Positions 36,381-45,263 of a stretch of DNA of 64,000 nucleotides are shown here, piece after piece. Within the stretch, counting starts at the first letter, position 1. Each line of letters starts with the position of its first letter. Location: NCBI RefSeq assembly GCF_018917235.1, contig NZ_JAHLOF010000004.1, positions 1 through 64,000 on the forward strand, written 5' to 3'. This stretch comes from Metaclostridioides mangenotii. Its GTDB lineage: Bacteria > Bacillota > Clostridia > Peptostreptococcales > Peptostreptococcaceae. A program made the translations under genes and the position numbers. The notes under the pieces are model-generated. The model was not told where the DNA came from, ran no database searches, and worked only from the letters and a program-made list of their open reading frames with translations.

Positions 36381-37175
36381 TTATATCTTTATAAATTCTG
36401 GATTCATTTTATCAAATCGAGTTACATACTTAAATCCAAGATCTTTCAGTACTGAGTAAATATAGTTGAATTTATAAGCAACTTGGTCAGGATTATGTGA
36501 ATCAGATCCAGTTGTTATAATTTCACCGCCTAATTCCTTGTACAACTTTAATATGTATGTAGAAGGCGTTAAATCTGGTAAATTGTATCTATAGCATGAT
36601 GTATTAAGTTCGATTCCTTTTCCATCTTGAATAGCTTGTTTAAGTGTAGCTTCTATTATATCGAGGAATAATTTGTCATCTAAATATGAATTAAAGGGCG
36701 CATATCTTTTGATTAGATCTAGATGACCTAAGACAGAATAGTTTTTATAGTTTTTAACTACATTATAAAGTTCCATATAATAATTTTCATAAATTTCATT
36801 TTGTGATCTACCTTCAAAATAAGAACTTAAATATAGATCCATTCTATCTATTGCGTGGATCGAACAAATTATAAAGTCAAAATCGTGTTCGTCGAATCTT
36901 TTATTGTAGTAATCACTCAAATCTTTTTGTAAACCAAATTCGATTCCTTTTTTTATAGATATTTTATTTCTATATTTATTTTGAACATAAATTAGTTTTT
37001 CAAAATAATCGTCTAAATTAACCATAAATGAATCATCAGTAAAAATACCATAATCAACGTGGTCTGTAAAGCAGATTTCTTTTAAACCTAAGTCTATAGA
37101 TCTTTCTATCATATCTTCCATACTTGTGTGGCTATCCGTAGAAAAACTCGAATGCATATGATAATCATAAAACAT
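36381..37175 (-). CDS. PHP-domain phosphatase, histidinol-phosphatase type (HisJ/HisK-like)
   Basis: A 264-residue PHP-domain hydrolase. Metal-binding motifs are DYHMHSSFSTDSH at the N-terminus, CFTDHVD, IICSIHAID, LGHLDLIKRY and the terminal GSDSHNPDQV. Family members make histidinol from its phosphate, but no his genes adjoin, so another phosphate ester is possible. I chose the ATG at 37175, with GAGGTGAA seven bases upstream on the minus strand; a longer frame from a TTG lacks a site. It lies 55 bases upstream of spoVB on the same strand. Confidence 0.85.
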   Translation of the reverse strand: MFYDYHMHSSFSTDSHTSMEDMIERSIDLGLKEICFTDHVDYGIFTDDSFMVNLDDYFEKLIYVQNKYRNKISIKKGIEFGLQKDLSDYYNKRFDEHDFDFIICSIHAIDRMDLYLSSYFEGRSQNEIYENYYMELYNVVKNYKNYSVLGHLDLIKRYAPFNSYLDDKLFLDIIEATLKQAIQDGKGIELNTSCYRYNLPDLTPSTYILKLYKELGGEIITTGSDSHNPDQVAYKFNYIYSVLKDLGFKYVTRFDKMNPEFIKI

Positions 37176-37517
37176 AAATAACTTCACCTCATTTAGCAAT
37201 TGTTTTCATGTAACTTGTCAATAATATTTAAATACTAAAAATGTAAATGTAACATTTTTTAATATCCTATATGATATTATAACAATATGTAGCTCTTAAT
37301 AACAGAGTAGTTTATGAGCAAATTTTATCTCGATGTAGTATCAATAATTAAAAATTAATAAAATAAATATAAAAATTAATTATATAAGAAAATCCATGAG
37401 AAATATTTATTCATTTGTGCTAGAATTATAGTAAATAAAGGTTTATTTAAGTGAAATACCAGCTTAGTATTAATAATTTATTAATCGCTGAATACATACA
37501 GTTAAGTGGTGATAGTT
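37176..37517. other. Divergent AT-rich intergenic region
   Basis: About 340 bases between the PHP phosphatase and the MocR-like gene. It contains AT-rich promoter-like tracts on both strands and an ATGTAA/TTACAT-type small repeat near 37246-37256, but no structure or small gene that I can support. Confidence 0.4.
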
Positions 37518-38912
37518 ATGGAAAAATTTTTAATTGATATGAATATGTGTAATACAACAAAATATTTGTATGTATATAATCATATTAAAAAAATGATTAT
37601 TGAAGAAAATTTAAACGTGCATGATAAGTTGCCGCCAATAAGAAAGTTTTCAAAGTTGTTGGGGGTTAACAATGCTACAATAATTAAAGCATATGAACTT
37701 TTAGAAATTGAAGGCTATATTTATAAAATTGTAGGTAATGGGACATTTGTATCGAATCTAAAAGGAGAGAATACTAAGCCTAAGGAGAAAAGAGATGGAA
37801 TAATACATTTTGATAGTGGTAATCCATCTAATGACATGTTTCCAATAGATTCATTTAAATACGCTGTAAATATGGCTCTAGAGAAAGATGGAAACTCTAT
37901 ATTTGATTATGAAGAAGGACTTGGATCGGAGGATCTTAGAAAAAATCTTGTTGAATATCTAAATACTATAAAAATTGATACCAATGTTGATAACATACAG
38001 ATAATTTCAGGTGCACAGCAAGGGATAGATATAGTTTGCAAGGGAATAATAAATCATTCCGATGTAGTATTTGTTGAAGAGCCAAGCTATGCAGGAGCAA
38101 TAGATGTATTTAAAAGCAGAGGAGCTAAAATAGTATCAATACCAATGTTAGATGATGGAATAGATATAGGGATTCTAAAAATGAAACTTGAGAAATTTAA
38201 ACCTAAATTTATTTATACTATGCCAAATTTCCAAAATCCAACTGGGATATCTTATTCAACTTATAAAAAGAAAAAATTAATTGAACTTGCAAAAGAGCAC
38301 GATTTTACGATATTAGAAGATGATTTCATTAGTGATTTTAAATTTTATTCGGATGACAATAGGCCTCTTAGAAGTTACGACGACGCTGGTAGAGTAATAT
38401 ACATCAAGAGTTTTTCTAAGATACTGATGCCGGGACTAAGAATTGGTCTTGTTGAAGTTCCATCAAAACTTATAAAAAAGATACTAATAGCTAAACATTC
38501 ATCTGATATCTCTACACCAGGACTTATACAGAAATCTATGTACTATTTTATGAGGAATTTTGAATGGGATGAGTACCTAAAAAATATGGAAAAGGTTTAT
38601 ATGGATAAATACTGCTTAGCTAAAAATCTAATAGAAGACAAATTATCAAAAAATTTTAGAGTTCGCAAATCATGTGGTGGAATAAATTTCTTCTTAGAAT
38701 TACCAGTAGATTATAACTCTCAAACATTTACTCAATTTTTGGCAAAGAAAGGGGTATATATAACTTCAGGAACGTATTTCTTTGACAAGATAGTAGAAGA
38801 TAGGTTTTTTAGAATAAATATTGCAAAGCCAAGTACAGTTGAAATAAAAGAAGGTATATCTATAATAAGTGATAGTATAGATGAATTTTTAAATAAATAT
38901 AAATATAAATAG
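37518..38912 (+). CDS. MocR-family regulator / PLP-dependent aminotransferase fusion
   Basis: A 464-residue protein with an N-terminal GntR-type winged helix (KLPPIRKFSKLLGVNNATIIKAYELLE, about 35-65, with GNGTFVSN wing) fused to a fold-type I aminotransferase. The PLP-binding lysine is in IKSFSKILMPGLRIGL; TMPNFQNPTGIS and EEPSYAG match the aminotransferase motifs. MocR proteins usually regulate vitamin B6, GABA or amino acid genes, often next door; here no obvious target is adjacent. I chose the ATG at 37518 with GGTGA upstream; an in-frame GTG four codons earlier is possible. Confidence 0.87.
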   Translation: MEKFLIDMNMCNTTKYLYVYNHIKKMIIEENLNVHDKLPPIRKFSKLLGVNNATIIKAYELLEIEGYIYKIVGNGTFVSNLKGENTKPKEKRDGIIHFDSGNPSNDMFPIDSFKYAVNMALEKDGNSIFDYEEGLGSEDLRKNLVEYLNTIKIDTNVDNIQIISGAQQGIDIVCKGIINHSDVVFVEEPSYAGAIDVFKSRGAKIVSIPMLDDGIDIGILKMKLEKFKPKFIYTMPNFQNPTGISYSTYKKKKLIELAKEHDFTILEDDFISDFKFYSDDNRPLRSYDDAGRVIYIKSFSKILMPGLRIGLVEVPSKLIKKILIAKHSSDISTPGLIQKSMYYFMRNFEWDEYLKNMEKVYMDKYCLAKNLIEDKLSKNFRVRKSCGGINFFLELPVDYNSQTFTQFLAKKGVYITSGTYFFDKIVEDRFFRINIAKPSTVEIKEGISIISDSIDEFLNKYKYK

Positions 38913-38929
38913 GTAATTTGGAGGAAAAA

Positions 38930-39139
38930 ATGTTTGAACAAAAGAAGTTAGACAGAATAAATGAACTTGCAAAAAAGCACAAAGAAGAAGGATTGACACA
39001 CGAAGAGCATCATGAAAGGGAAGGGCTAAGAAAAGAGTACCTAGAACATTTTAGGGCTCATGTAAGATCTAAATTAGATAATATTAAAGTTGTATCACCG
39101 GAAGAGTACGAAGAATATATGAAAAACAACAAAAAATAG
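38930..39139 (+). CDS. YnzC/DUF896 family small protein
   Basis: A 69-residue charged helical protein of the YnzC (DUF896) family, recognised by the KKLDRINELAKKHKEEGLT start and the EREGLRKEYLEHFRAHVRSKL helix. Bacillus YnzC is SOS-linked, but the molecular function is unknown. GGAGG lies 5 bases before the ATG, 17 bases after the MocR-like gene, so it may be co-transcribed with it. Confidence 0.9.
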   Translation: MFEQKKLDRINELAKKHKEEGLTHEEHHEREGLRKEYLEHFRAHVRSKLDNIKVVSPEEYEEYMKNNKK

Positions 39140-39192
39140 GAAAATTATTGAAATTAATAATTTAATATATAAATCTAAGGAGAGGATACAAT

Positions 39193-40590
39193 ATGGATTT
39201 AAAATATGAATTTAAAAACGCTTGGAAAGAAGCACAGAAGGATAATACTATTGGTGAAATAATGGATTATGCCAACGGTTATATGAAGTTTTTAAGTAAG
39301 GCTAAGACAGAGAGAGTATCTGTAGAAGAAATCGTAAACTTAGCAAAATCTAATGGATTTGTATCTCTAGATGATGTTATTGCTAATGGAAAGCTTAATG
39401 CAGGAGATAAAGTTTATTCAGTAAACAGGGCTAAAGCAATAGCTTTATTCGTAATAGGTGAAAACCCTATAGAACAAGGTATGAGAGTGGTAGGTGGCCA
39501 TATAGATTCTCCTAGAATGGATCTAAAACCAAATCCACTTTACGAAAGTTCTAACTTAGGATTTTTAAAAACTCATTATTACGGAGGAATAAAAAAATAT
39601 CAATGGACAACAATTCCTCTTGCAATACATGGTGTAGTTATATTAAATGATGGAAGCAAAGTAACAGTTTGTGTAGGTGAAGATGATAGCGATCCAGTAT
39701 TTTGTGTAACTGATTTATTAGTACACTTAGCAGGAGACCAGATGGAGAAGAAACTTAAAGATGGAGTAGCTGGAGAAGCTTTAAATGTACTCGTAGGAAA
39801 CGTTCCATTAGATGGCGAAGAGAAAGATCCCGTAAAAGCAAACATATTAAAATTACTTAATGAAAAGTACAACATTGTTGAGGGGGATTTCTTAACTGCT
39901 GAGATCGAAATAGTTCCAGCGGGGAAAGCTCGAGACATGGGATTTGATAGATCTATGATACTAGGATATGGACATGACGATAGGGTTTGTTCTTACGCAG
40001 CAGTTAGGGCCATTTTAGACATAGAAAAACCAGATTATACAGCAGTTGCATTATGTGTAGACAAAGAGGAAGTAGGATCTCAAGGAAATACAGGAATGCA
40101 ATCAAGATTCTTTGAAAATGATGTGGCAGAACTTATAGCAATTCAAGGTGATTACTCAGACATCAAAATAAGAAGGGCTATGAGCAACACAAAAGTACTT
40201 TCTGCAGACGTAACAGCTGGACATGATCCTAACTATGCAGAAGCTTACGACAAGAGTAATTCAGCCATTATGGGAAATGGAATAGTTTTAAATAAATATA
40301 CTGGAGCAAGAGGTAAGGGCGGATGTAATGATGCAAATGCCGAATTTATAGCAGAAATTAGAAAAATATTCAACTCAGAAAATGTTATATGGCAAACAGC
40401 AGAGCTTGGAAAAGTAGACCAAGGTGGGGGTGGAACAATCGCCTATATTCTTGCAAATGCAAATGCCGAGGTAATAGACTGTGGAGTAGCTTTACTAAAC
40501 ATGCATGCTCCTTATGAAGTGGCATCGAAAGCTGATATACATGAGATGTACAAAGGTTACAAAGCTTTTTATATGAGTAACTTTAGATAG
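39193..40590 (+). CDS. apeA: M18-family aminopeptidase
   Basis: A 465-residue zinc aminopeptidase of family M18 (aspartyl aminopeptidase/aminopeptidase 1 type). Motifs: VVGGHIDSPRMDLKPNPLYE near 100-120, with the first metal His and Asp; LGYGHDDRVCSYAA; VDKEEVGSQGNTGMQS with the catalytic Glu; and terminal LNMHAPYEVASKADIHE with a metal His. It acts in the cytoplasm on peptides. AAGGAGAGG precedes the ATG; a bidirectional terminator follows. Confidence 0.93.
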   Translation: MDLKYEFKNAWKEAQKDNTIGEIMDYANGYMKFLSKAKTERVSVEEIVNLAKSNGFVSLDDVIANGKLNAGDKVYSVNRAKAIALFVIGENPIEQGMRVVGGHIDSPRMDLKPNPLYESSNLGFLKTHYYGGIKKYQWTTIPLAIHGVVILNDGSKVTVCVGEDDSDPVFCVTDLLVHLAGDQMEKKLKDGVAGEALNVLVGNVPLDGEEKDPVKANILKLLNEKYNIVEGDFLTAEIEIVPAGKARDMGFDRSMILGYGHDDRVCSYAAVRAILDIEKPDYTAVALCVDKEEVGSQGNTGMQSRFFENDVAELIAIQGDYSDIKIRRAMSNTKVLSADVTAGHDPNYAEAYDKSNSAIMGNGIVLNKYTGARGKGGCNDANAEFIAEIRKIFNSENVIWQTAELGKVDQGGGGTIAYILANANAEVIDCGVALLNMHAPYEVASKADIHEMYKGYKAFYMSNFR

Positions 40591-40620
40591 AATAATAATT
40601 TTATAAAGTATATACTACTA

Positions 40621-40659
40621 AAAAAGAGGAGCATATTCACCAATATGCTCCTCCTTTTA
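40621..40659. terminator. Bidirectional terminator between aminopeptidase and LysR genes
   Basis: GAGGAGCATATT (from 40626) pairs with AATATGCTCCTC (to 40653), flanked by A-run and T-run. Confidence 0.9.
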
Positions 40660-40713
40660 TAATTTAAATCTTTCTATTTACTTATTAACATAATCAAATT
40701 TTATAATATATAA

Positions 40714-41619
40714 TTATTTCTCTACATTAAAGTTTTCACAAAGTTTATCTAAAAACTTATCTTCTAAAGGTGTAAAGGTTTTCTTTTTAGAATAAATAAA
40801 ATAGAATTGTCTTGCAAAATCGACACCTTTAATTCTGTAAAGTTTAAGTTTGCTAGAATTAACGTAGCCAATTGCAGACATTTTAGAAATAAATGAAACT
40901 CCTAGCCCTATTCTAACCATCTCTTTTATTGCTTCATTAGATTCTACATGAGCTATTATATTTAACTTATCAGCGGCAAAATTATTTTTACTTAAAGTCC
41001 TCATAGTAAGCATTCGAGTCCCAGAACCATCTTTTCTCATTATAAAATTTAAATTTTTTAGTTCATCTAATTCAATATATCCGTTATCATTTTTTATATT
41101 TAGATTTGCAGGTGCTATTAATACAAGTTCATCATTTATAAGATCAATGTACTTGATTTGAGGATTGTTTATCTTTGTACCGACCAAACCGAAACTTACC
41201 CTCTCGTTTAATATCTCTGATATAGCGTACTGGGAATCATAATGGCTTATTGAAAACTTGACATCTGGATAACTCGCGGAAAAATCTTTTATAAATTCAG
41301 GTAATATGTAGGTCTCTGGTATAGAGCTACATGCAATATCAATAATTCCTTCAATTTTACCAGAGTATTCTTTTATATCGTACATTGCCCTTTTACAATT
41401 GTTTAGTATGTAAATAGCATGATTATATAAAATTTCTCCGGACTTTGTAAGTGTAATAACTTTATTGCTTCTGTTGACTAGTACTGTGTCTAGTTCTCTT
41501 TCTAGATTTTGTATATGTGCACTGACTGTTGGCTGTGTGAGAAAGAGTTCTCTAGCAGCTTTAGAAAAGCTCTGATGCTTTACAACGGCGACAAAAACTT
41601 CTAGTTGTTTGAAATCCAT
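40714..41619 (-). CDS. LysR-family transcriptional regulator
   Basis: A 301-residue LysR regulator. The N-terminal helix-turn-helix reads QSFSKAARELFLTQPTVSAHIQNLERELDT; the remainder is the usual effector domain. The sequence brings to mind LysR proteins near selenium-metabolism genes or CysL, but no such genes adjoin and I do not assign it. A 14-base perfect palindrome over its own -35 region (41673-41686) suggests autoregulation, as is common in this family. Divergent from the lipoprotein gene at 41965. Confidence 0.9.
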   Translation of the reverse strand: MDFKQLEVFVAVVKHQSFSKAARELFLTQPTVSAHIQNLERELDTVLVNRSNKVITLTKSGEILYNHAIYILNNCKRAMYDIKEYSGKIEGIIDIACSSIPETYILPEFIKDFSASYPDVKFSISHYDSQYAISEILNERVSFGLVGTKINNPQIKYIDLINDELVLIAPANLNIKNDNGYIELDELKNLNFIMRKDGSGTRMLTMRTLSKNNFAADKLNIIAHVESNEAIKEMVRIGLGVSFISKMSAIGYVNSSKLKLYRIKGVDFARQFYFIYSKKKTFTPLEDKFLDKLCENFNVEK

Positions 41620-41649
41620 TACTAAATCCTCCTTAAATCTTCTAGACTT

Positions 41650-41686
41650 ATTATAACATAGTTGCTAAAAACATTGATTAATCAAT
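41650..41686 (-). promoter_or_regulatory. LysR gene promoter with palindromic operator
   Basis: On the minus strand TGTTATAAT (41650-41658) is an extended -10. At the -35 position lies ATTGATTAATCAAT (41673-41686), a perfect 14-base palindrome with the AT-flanked symmetry of LysR boxes. The remaining 280 bases up to 41964 are AT-rich with no structure I can support. Confidence 0.55.
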
Positions 41687-41964
41687 TTATTATGAAATTA
41701 ATAAAAAAATATTTTTTATAACATTTGATATGTTTCAGTGAATCTGATATACTACTATAGTATTTTTTTTATATAAAAAAATCATTTTGCAATAAAAACT
41801 CTTTTTGTTCGTTTTTTTATTACAATAATATTACAGAGTTTGATAATTTCTTATAATAAGTATAAAAATATTATATAATTAATTTACTTATTATTTAACC
41901 TGTATATGTAAAAACGATTATTAGATTTTATTTAATAGATACAATCAATGAGAGGGGGTAGACG

Positions 41965-42702
41965 ATGAATCTAAAAACTTCATTTATATGTTTAGCTATT
42001 GTGGGAGTTGCAGTCAGTGGTTGTCAAAAAGAAACAGATAGCTACAATAACTCTGTTGCTGATAGGGTGACACAACAAAAAACAATGACTAAAGTTCAAA
42101 ATGATGTAAACGAAATTATGAACAAAGACTATAAATATGTTATAAAAAATATGGGAGTCCCTTATATAACTAATTTTTATATAGACAATTCACAGTTACA
42201 AAATATTGATAATGCATTAGATTTACCTTATAATGTTGATGCAAAATTGGTATATCCAAAATCAGTTGAAAATGATGATGTTGAAGGTAGTGCAATATAT
42301 ATCAATATAAAATCAAACAAGGTAAGTGAGGTTAAGACGGGAATATTTTCAAAGTATGACAGCAGTTTTATGGACAGAAAGTCTGACATAAGAATTGAAC
42401 AGACTGACAGAGGTATAGTTGAAAAGAAATTGAGAGAAGTGGAATCAATTGACTTTAAAAGATATATCGGAAGTGATATAAGTAGATTTGATAGTGTAAT
42501 CAGTAATAACAGTACAAATTTTAGAGTTTACGATAAAGAGGAGAATCTTCAGGCAATTTGTTACCTAATTAAGAAAGACAATAAAAATATTAGCAACAAG
42601 ATCTTAGTCATATTAGTTTCAGATAATAATATGAAATCAATACAGTTATTAAATCAGAATAAAGTTATGAAAGAAATAGATAGACATATGAATCAATATT
42701 AA
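41965..42702 (+). CDS. Unrecognised lipoprotein
   Basis: A 245-residue predicted lipoprotein: Lys near the N-terminus, a hydrophobic core (FICLAIVGVAV) and lipobox VSGC with the cysteine at residue 20. The mature part is polar and matches no family I know; it should be tethered outside the membrane. GAGAGGGGG precedes the ATG. A terminator follows, so it is probably transcribed alone, divergently from the LysR gene, which might regulate it. Confidence 0.75.
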   Translation: MNLKTSFICLAIVGVAVSGCQKETDSYNNSVADRVTQQKTMTKVQNDVNEIMNKDYKYVIKNMGVPYITNFYIDNSQLQNIDNALDLPYNVDAKLVYPKSVENDDVEGSAIYINIKSNKVSEVKTGIFSKYDSSFMDRKSDIRIEQTDRGIVEKKLREVESIDFKRYIGSDISRFDSVISNNSTNFRVYDKEENLQAICYLIKKDNKNISNKILVILVSDNNMKSIQLLNQNKVMKEIDRHMNQY

Positions 42703-42732
42703 TAGATACTTTAGACAATACCTATATAAGGA

Positions 42733-42775
42733 AGTCGTTAGTTAAGAAATTACAAAACTAACGACTATTTTATTT
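42733..42775 (+). terminator. Terminator after the lipoprotein gene
   Basis: AGTCGTTAGTT (42733-42743) pairs with AACTAACGACT (42756-42766), followed by ATTTTATTT. Confidence 0.82.
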
Positions 42776-42848
42776 AAAATTAATAGCTTAAAACACAATA
42801 TGTAGTATAATTCATATTAGGTATACTAAAATATAACAATATAGGGGT

Positions 42849-43224
42849 ATGTATATGTATGGATTAGAAAATCCAATAAAATCTACGATAAATGTTGACA
42901 CATTGATATGCAAAATTTTTGTAGTATGAGTATTGTCAAAGGATAGGTTCGTATTTATTGAAGATACTGAACAACAAAAGTCATTATATGATATTATTAG
43001 TTTATATAATAATACTTATTTAATTATTATTGAAGGATTTATGGGTATAGATTTAAGACGATAGAAATTACTAAAAGTACTTTGTATACAAATTTAATAT
43101 CTGAAATATCGGGTTTAATTGGTATAGTGAGTATGTTAATTATGATATTGATATCGAACAGTTTAAGCTATACTATTATGTTTTAATTGCAAATATGTAT
43201 ATACTGTTTGATACTAAAAACTAG
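42849..43224 (+). pseudogene. Decayed small membrane protein gene
   Basis: A degraded coding region of about 125 codons. From ATG at 42849 (AGGGG upstream) the frame runs to an in-frame TGA at 42927, continues with convincing coding sense (SKDRFVFIEDTEQQKSLYD...) to TAG at 43062, then resumes in another frame (KTIEITKSTLYTNLISEISG, then a hydrophobic stretch with GIVSMLIMILIS) and needs a second shift near 43170 to end ANMYILFDTKN at TAG 43222. One stop and two frameshifts show it is no longer translated whole. The parent family is not recognised; it lies directly upstream of an ABC exporter. Confidence 0.65.
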
Positions 43225-43400
43225 AGTTAATGTGAGAAATTGAAAAAAATAATTTATCAATAAAACTTAATATGTATCATAATTATTCTTATTTCACAAA
43301 TACCGATTATTATTGTGAGATTTTTTACTGAAATCTTATAAAGATTATACATTACTTGGGAGAATTTATATAAAATTTAAGACAGGAGGAAATAAGAGTT

Positions 43401-45101
43401 ATGATAAAAGATTTTATAAAGTACTATAAACCGTATAAAAAACTTTTTATACTAGATTTAATAGCAGCTTTTCTTTTTTCACTTTGTGATTTAGTTTATC
43501 CTATGATAACTAGAAATATTATGGATGATATTGTACCTGATAAAAACTTCAGAATGCTTATTGTCTTCGCAGTAGTTCTTATAGTAATATTTGCACTAAA
43601 AGCTGGGCTTAATTATTTTATGCAATATTGGGGACATGTTGTAGGGGTTGAAATGCAAGCGGATATGAGAAATGAAGTATTCACACATTTACAAAGGCTT
43701 CCTAATACATTTTTTGACAACAATAAATCTGGCGTTACAATGTCTAGGATAGTGAATGACCTGATGGATGTTACAGAGTTAGCACATCACGGCCCTGAAG
43801 ATTTATTTATTTCAATAGTTATGTTAATAGGTTCGTTCTTTATACTTATAGATATAAATGTACCGCTTACCTTATTGATTTTCGCAATACTTCCACTAAT
43901 AGTTTGGTTCGCAGTAATGAAAAAAGATAAAATGAATGATGCCTTTATGGAGAGTAGAGTTACAATTGGTGATGTCAATGCAACTTTAGAAAATAGTATA
44001 GCAGGTATGACTGTAACCAAATCATTCTCTAATGAGAAACAAGAATTAAAGAAATTCAACAATAGCAATAATAAATTTAGAAGAGCTAGAGCGAAGTCTT
44101 ATAAAGCAATGGCAGAATACTATTCAGGTATGAACTTTTATATGGATTTGCTTGAGTGGATTGCCGTTATTGCTGGTGGATATTTCACTTATAGTGGAAA
44201 GATTACCCTAGGTGATTTTGCGGCTTATATCCTCTATGTAAAAATGTTTACACAACCTATGAAGAAACTAATAAACTTTACTGAGCAGTATCAAAATGGT
44301 ATGACAGGGTTTAAGAGATTTAAAGAGATATTAGATGAAGATCAACAAAAAGAAAAGGAAAACCCAATAGAACTAAAAGATGTTGTCGGAAAGATAGAAT
44401 TTAAGGATATATCTTTTACTTATGATGATAATACTGAAGTTCTAAAAGGGCTAAATCTTACAATAGATGCTGGTAGAACTGTTGCTTTAGTTGGACCATC
44501 TGGAGGTGGTAAGACAACAATATGTAATTTATTGCCTCGTTTTTATGAATACGACAGTGGGGAAATAGCTATAGATGGTACAAGTATAAGAGATGTTAGT
44601 TTAAAATCTCTAAGAAAAAATGTGGGCGTTGTTCAGCAAGATGTTTTCCTATTTACAGGTACAATAAGGGAGAATATTATGTGCGGTAATCCAAATGCTA
44701 CAGATGAAGAAATGATAGAAGCAGCTAAAAAAGCAAAAATTCATGACTTTATTTGTAGTCAACCTCAAGACTATGAGACTTATATTGGAGAAAGAGGAGT
44801 TAAATTATCTGGAGGTCAAAAACAGAGAATTTCAATCGCAAGGATATTTCTAAAAAATCCACCTATTATAATTCTGGATGAAGCAACTTCAGCGTTAGAC
44901 AATGTTACTGAAAGAGAGATACAAGAGTCATTGGAGGATTTAAGCAAAGACAGAACAAGTTTAATTGTAGCACATAGACTATCTACAATTAAAAATGCAG
45001 ACGAGATAATAGTTTTAACTGATAAAGGTATTGAAGAAAGAGGTACACACGAAGAACTGATATCTAAAAAAGGTATTTATTGTAATTTACACAGCAAATA
45101 A
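43401..45101 (+). CDS. ABC exporter, fused membrane and ATP-binding domains
   Basis: A 566-residue half-transporter of the MsbA/LmrA type. Six membrane segments occupy about residues 1-300, followed by the ATPase domain: Walker A VGPSGGGKTTI, Q-loop VVQQDVFLFTGTIRENI, signature KLSGGQKQRISIAR, Walker B IIILDEATSALD and the AHRLST switch. It should act as a homodimer exporting lipids, drugs or peptides; the substrate is unknown. AGGAGG precedes the ATG. A pseudogene lies upstream and an RRE-bearing protein downstream, so a peptide-related role is conceivable but unproven. Confidence 0.93.
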   Translation: MIKDFIKYYKPYKKLFILDLIAAFLFSLCDLVYPMITRNIMDDIVPDKNFRMLIVFAVVLIVIFALKAGLNYFMQYWGHVVGVEMQADMRNEVFTHLQRLPNTFFDNNKSGVTMSRIVNDLMDVTELAHHGPEDLFISIVMLIGSFFILIDINVPLTLLIFAILPLIVWFAVMKKDKMNDAFMESRVTIGDVNATLENSIAGMTVTKSFSNEKQELKKFNNSNNKFRRARAKSYKAMAEYYSGMNFYMDLLEWIAVIAGGYFTYSGKITLGDFAAYILYVKMFTQPMKKLINFTEQYQNGMTGFKRFKEILDEDQQKEKENPIELKDVVGKIEFKDISFTYDDNTEVLKGLNLTIDAGRTVALVGPSGGGKTTICNLLPRFYEYDSGEIAIDGTSIRDVSLKSLRKNVGVVQQDVFLFTGTIRENIMCGNPNATDEEMIEAAKKAKIHDFICSQPQDYETYIGERGVKLSGGQKQRISIARIFLKNPPIIILDEATSALDNVTEREIQESLEDLSKDRTSLIVAHRLSTIKNADEIIVLTDKGIEERGTHEELISKKGIYCNLHSK

Positions 45102-45144
45102 GTATAAAGATCTCCAAATAATTCGATTTACATTAAAATATTAT

Positions 45145-45182
45145 AGTGGTTCTTGTCCAGTTTTGTAGATATAAGAGCCACT
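45145..45182 (+). terminator. Hairpin after the ABC exporter
   Basis: AGTGGTTCTT (45145-45154) pairs with AAGAGCCACT (45173-45182, one wobble). No T-run follows, so termination is uncertain. Confidence 0.4.
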
Positions 45183-45263
45183 TATGAAAATATGTTGATA
45201 TAAAATGATCATAGTGATATTTTTAAGATGTGATATTCAAAATGTAAGGAGTGTAAACAATAT

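Noticed and set aside
42927..42929. TGA as a selenocysteine codon
   Set aside because: No SECIS-like hairpin directly follows, no selenoprotein motif surrounds it, and two further frameshifts show gene decay.
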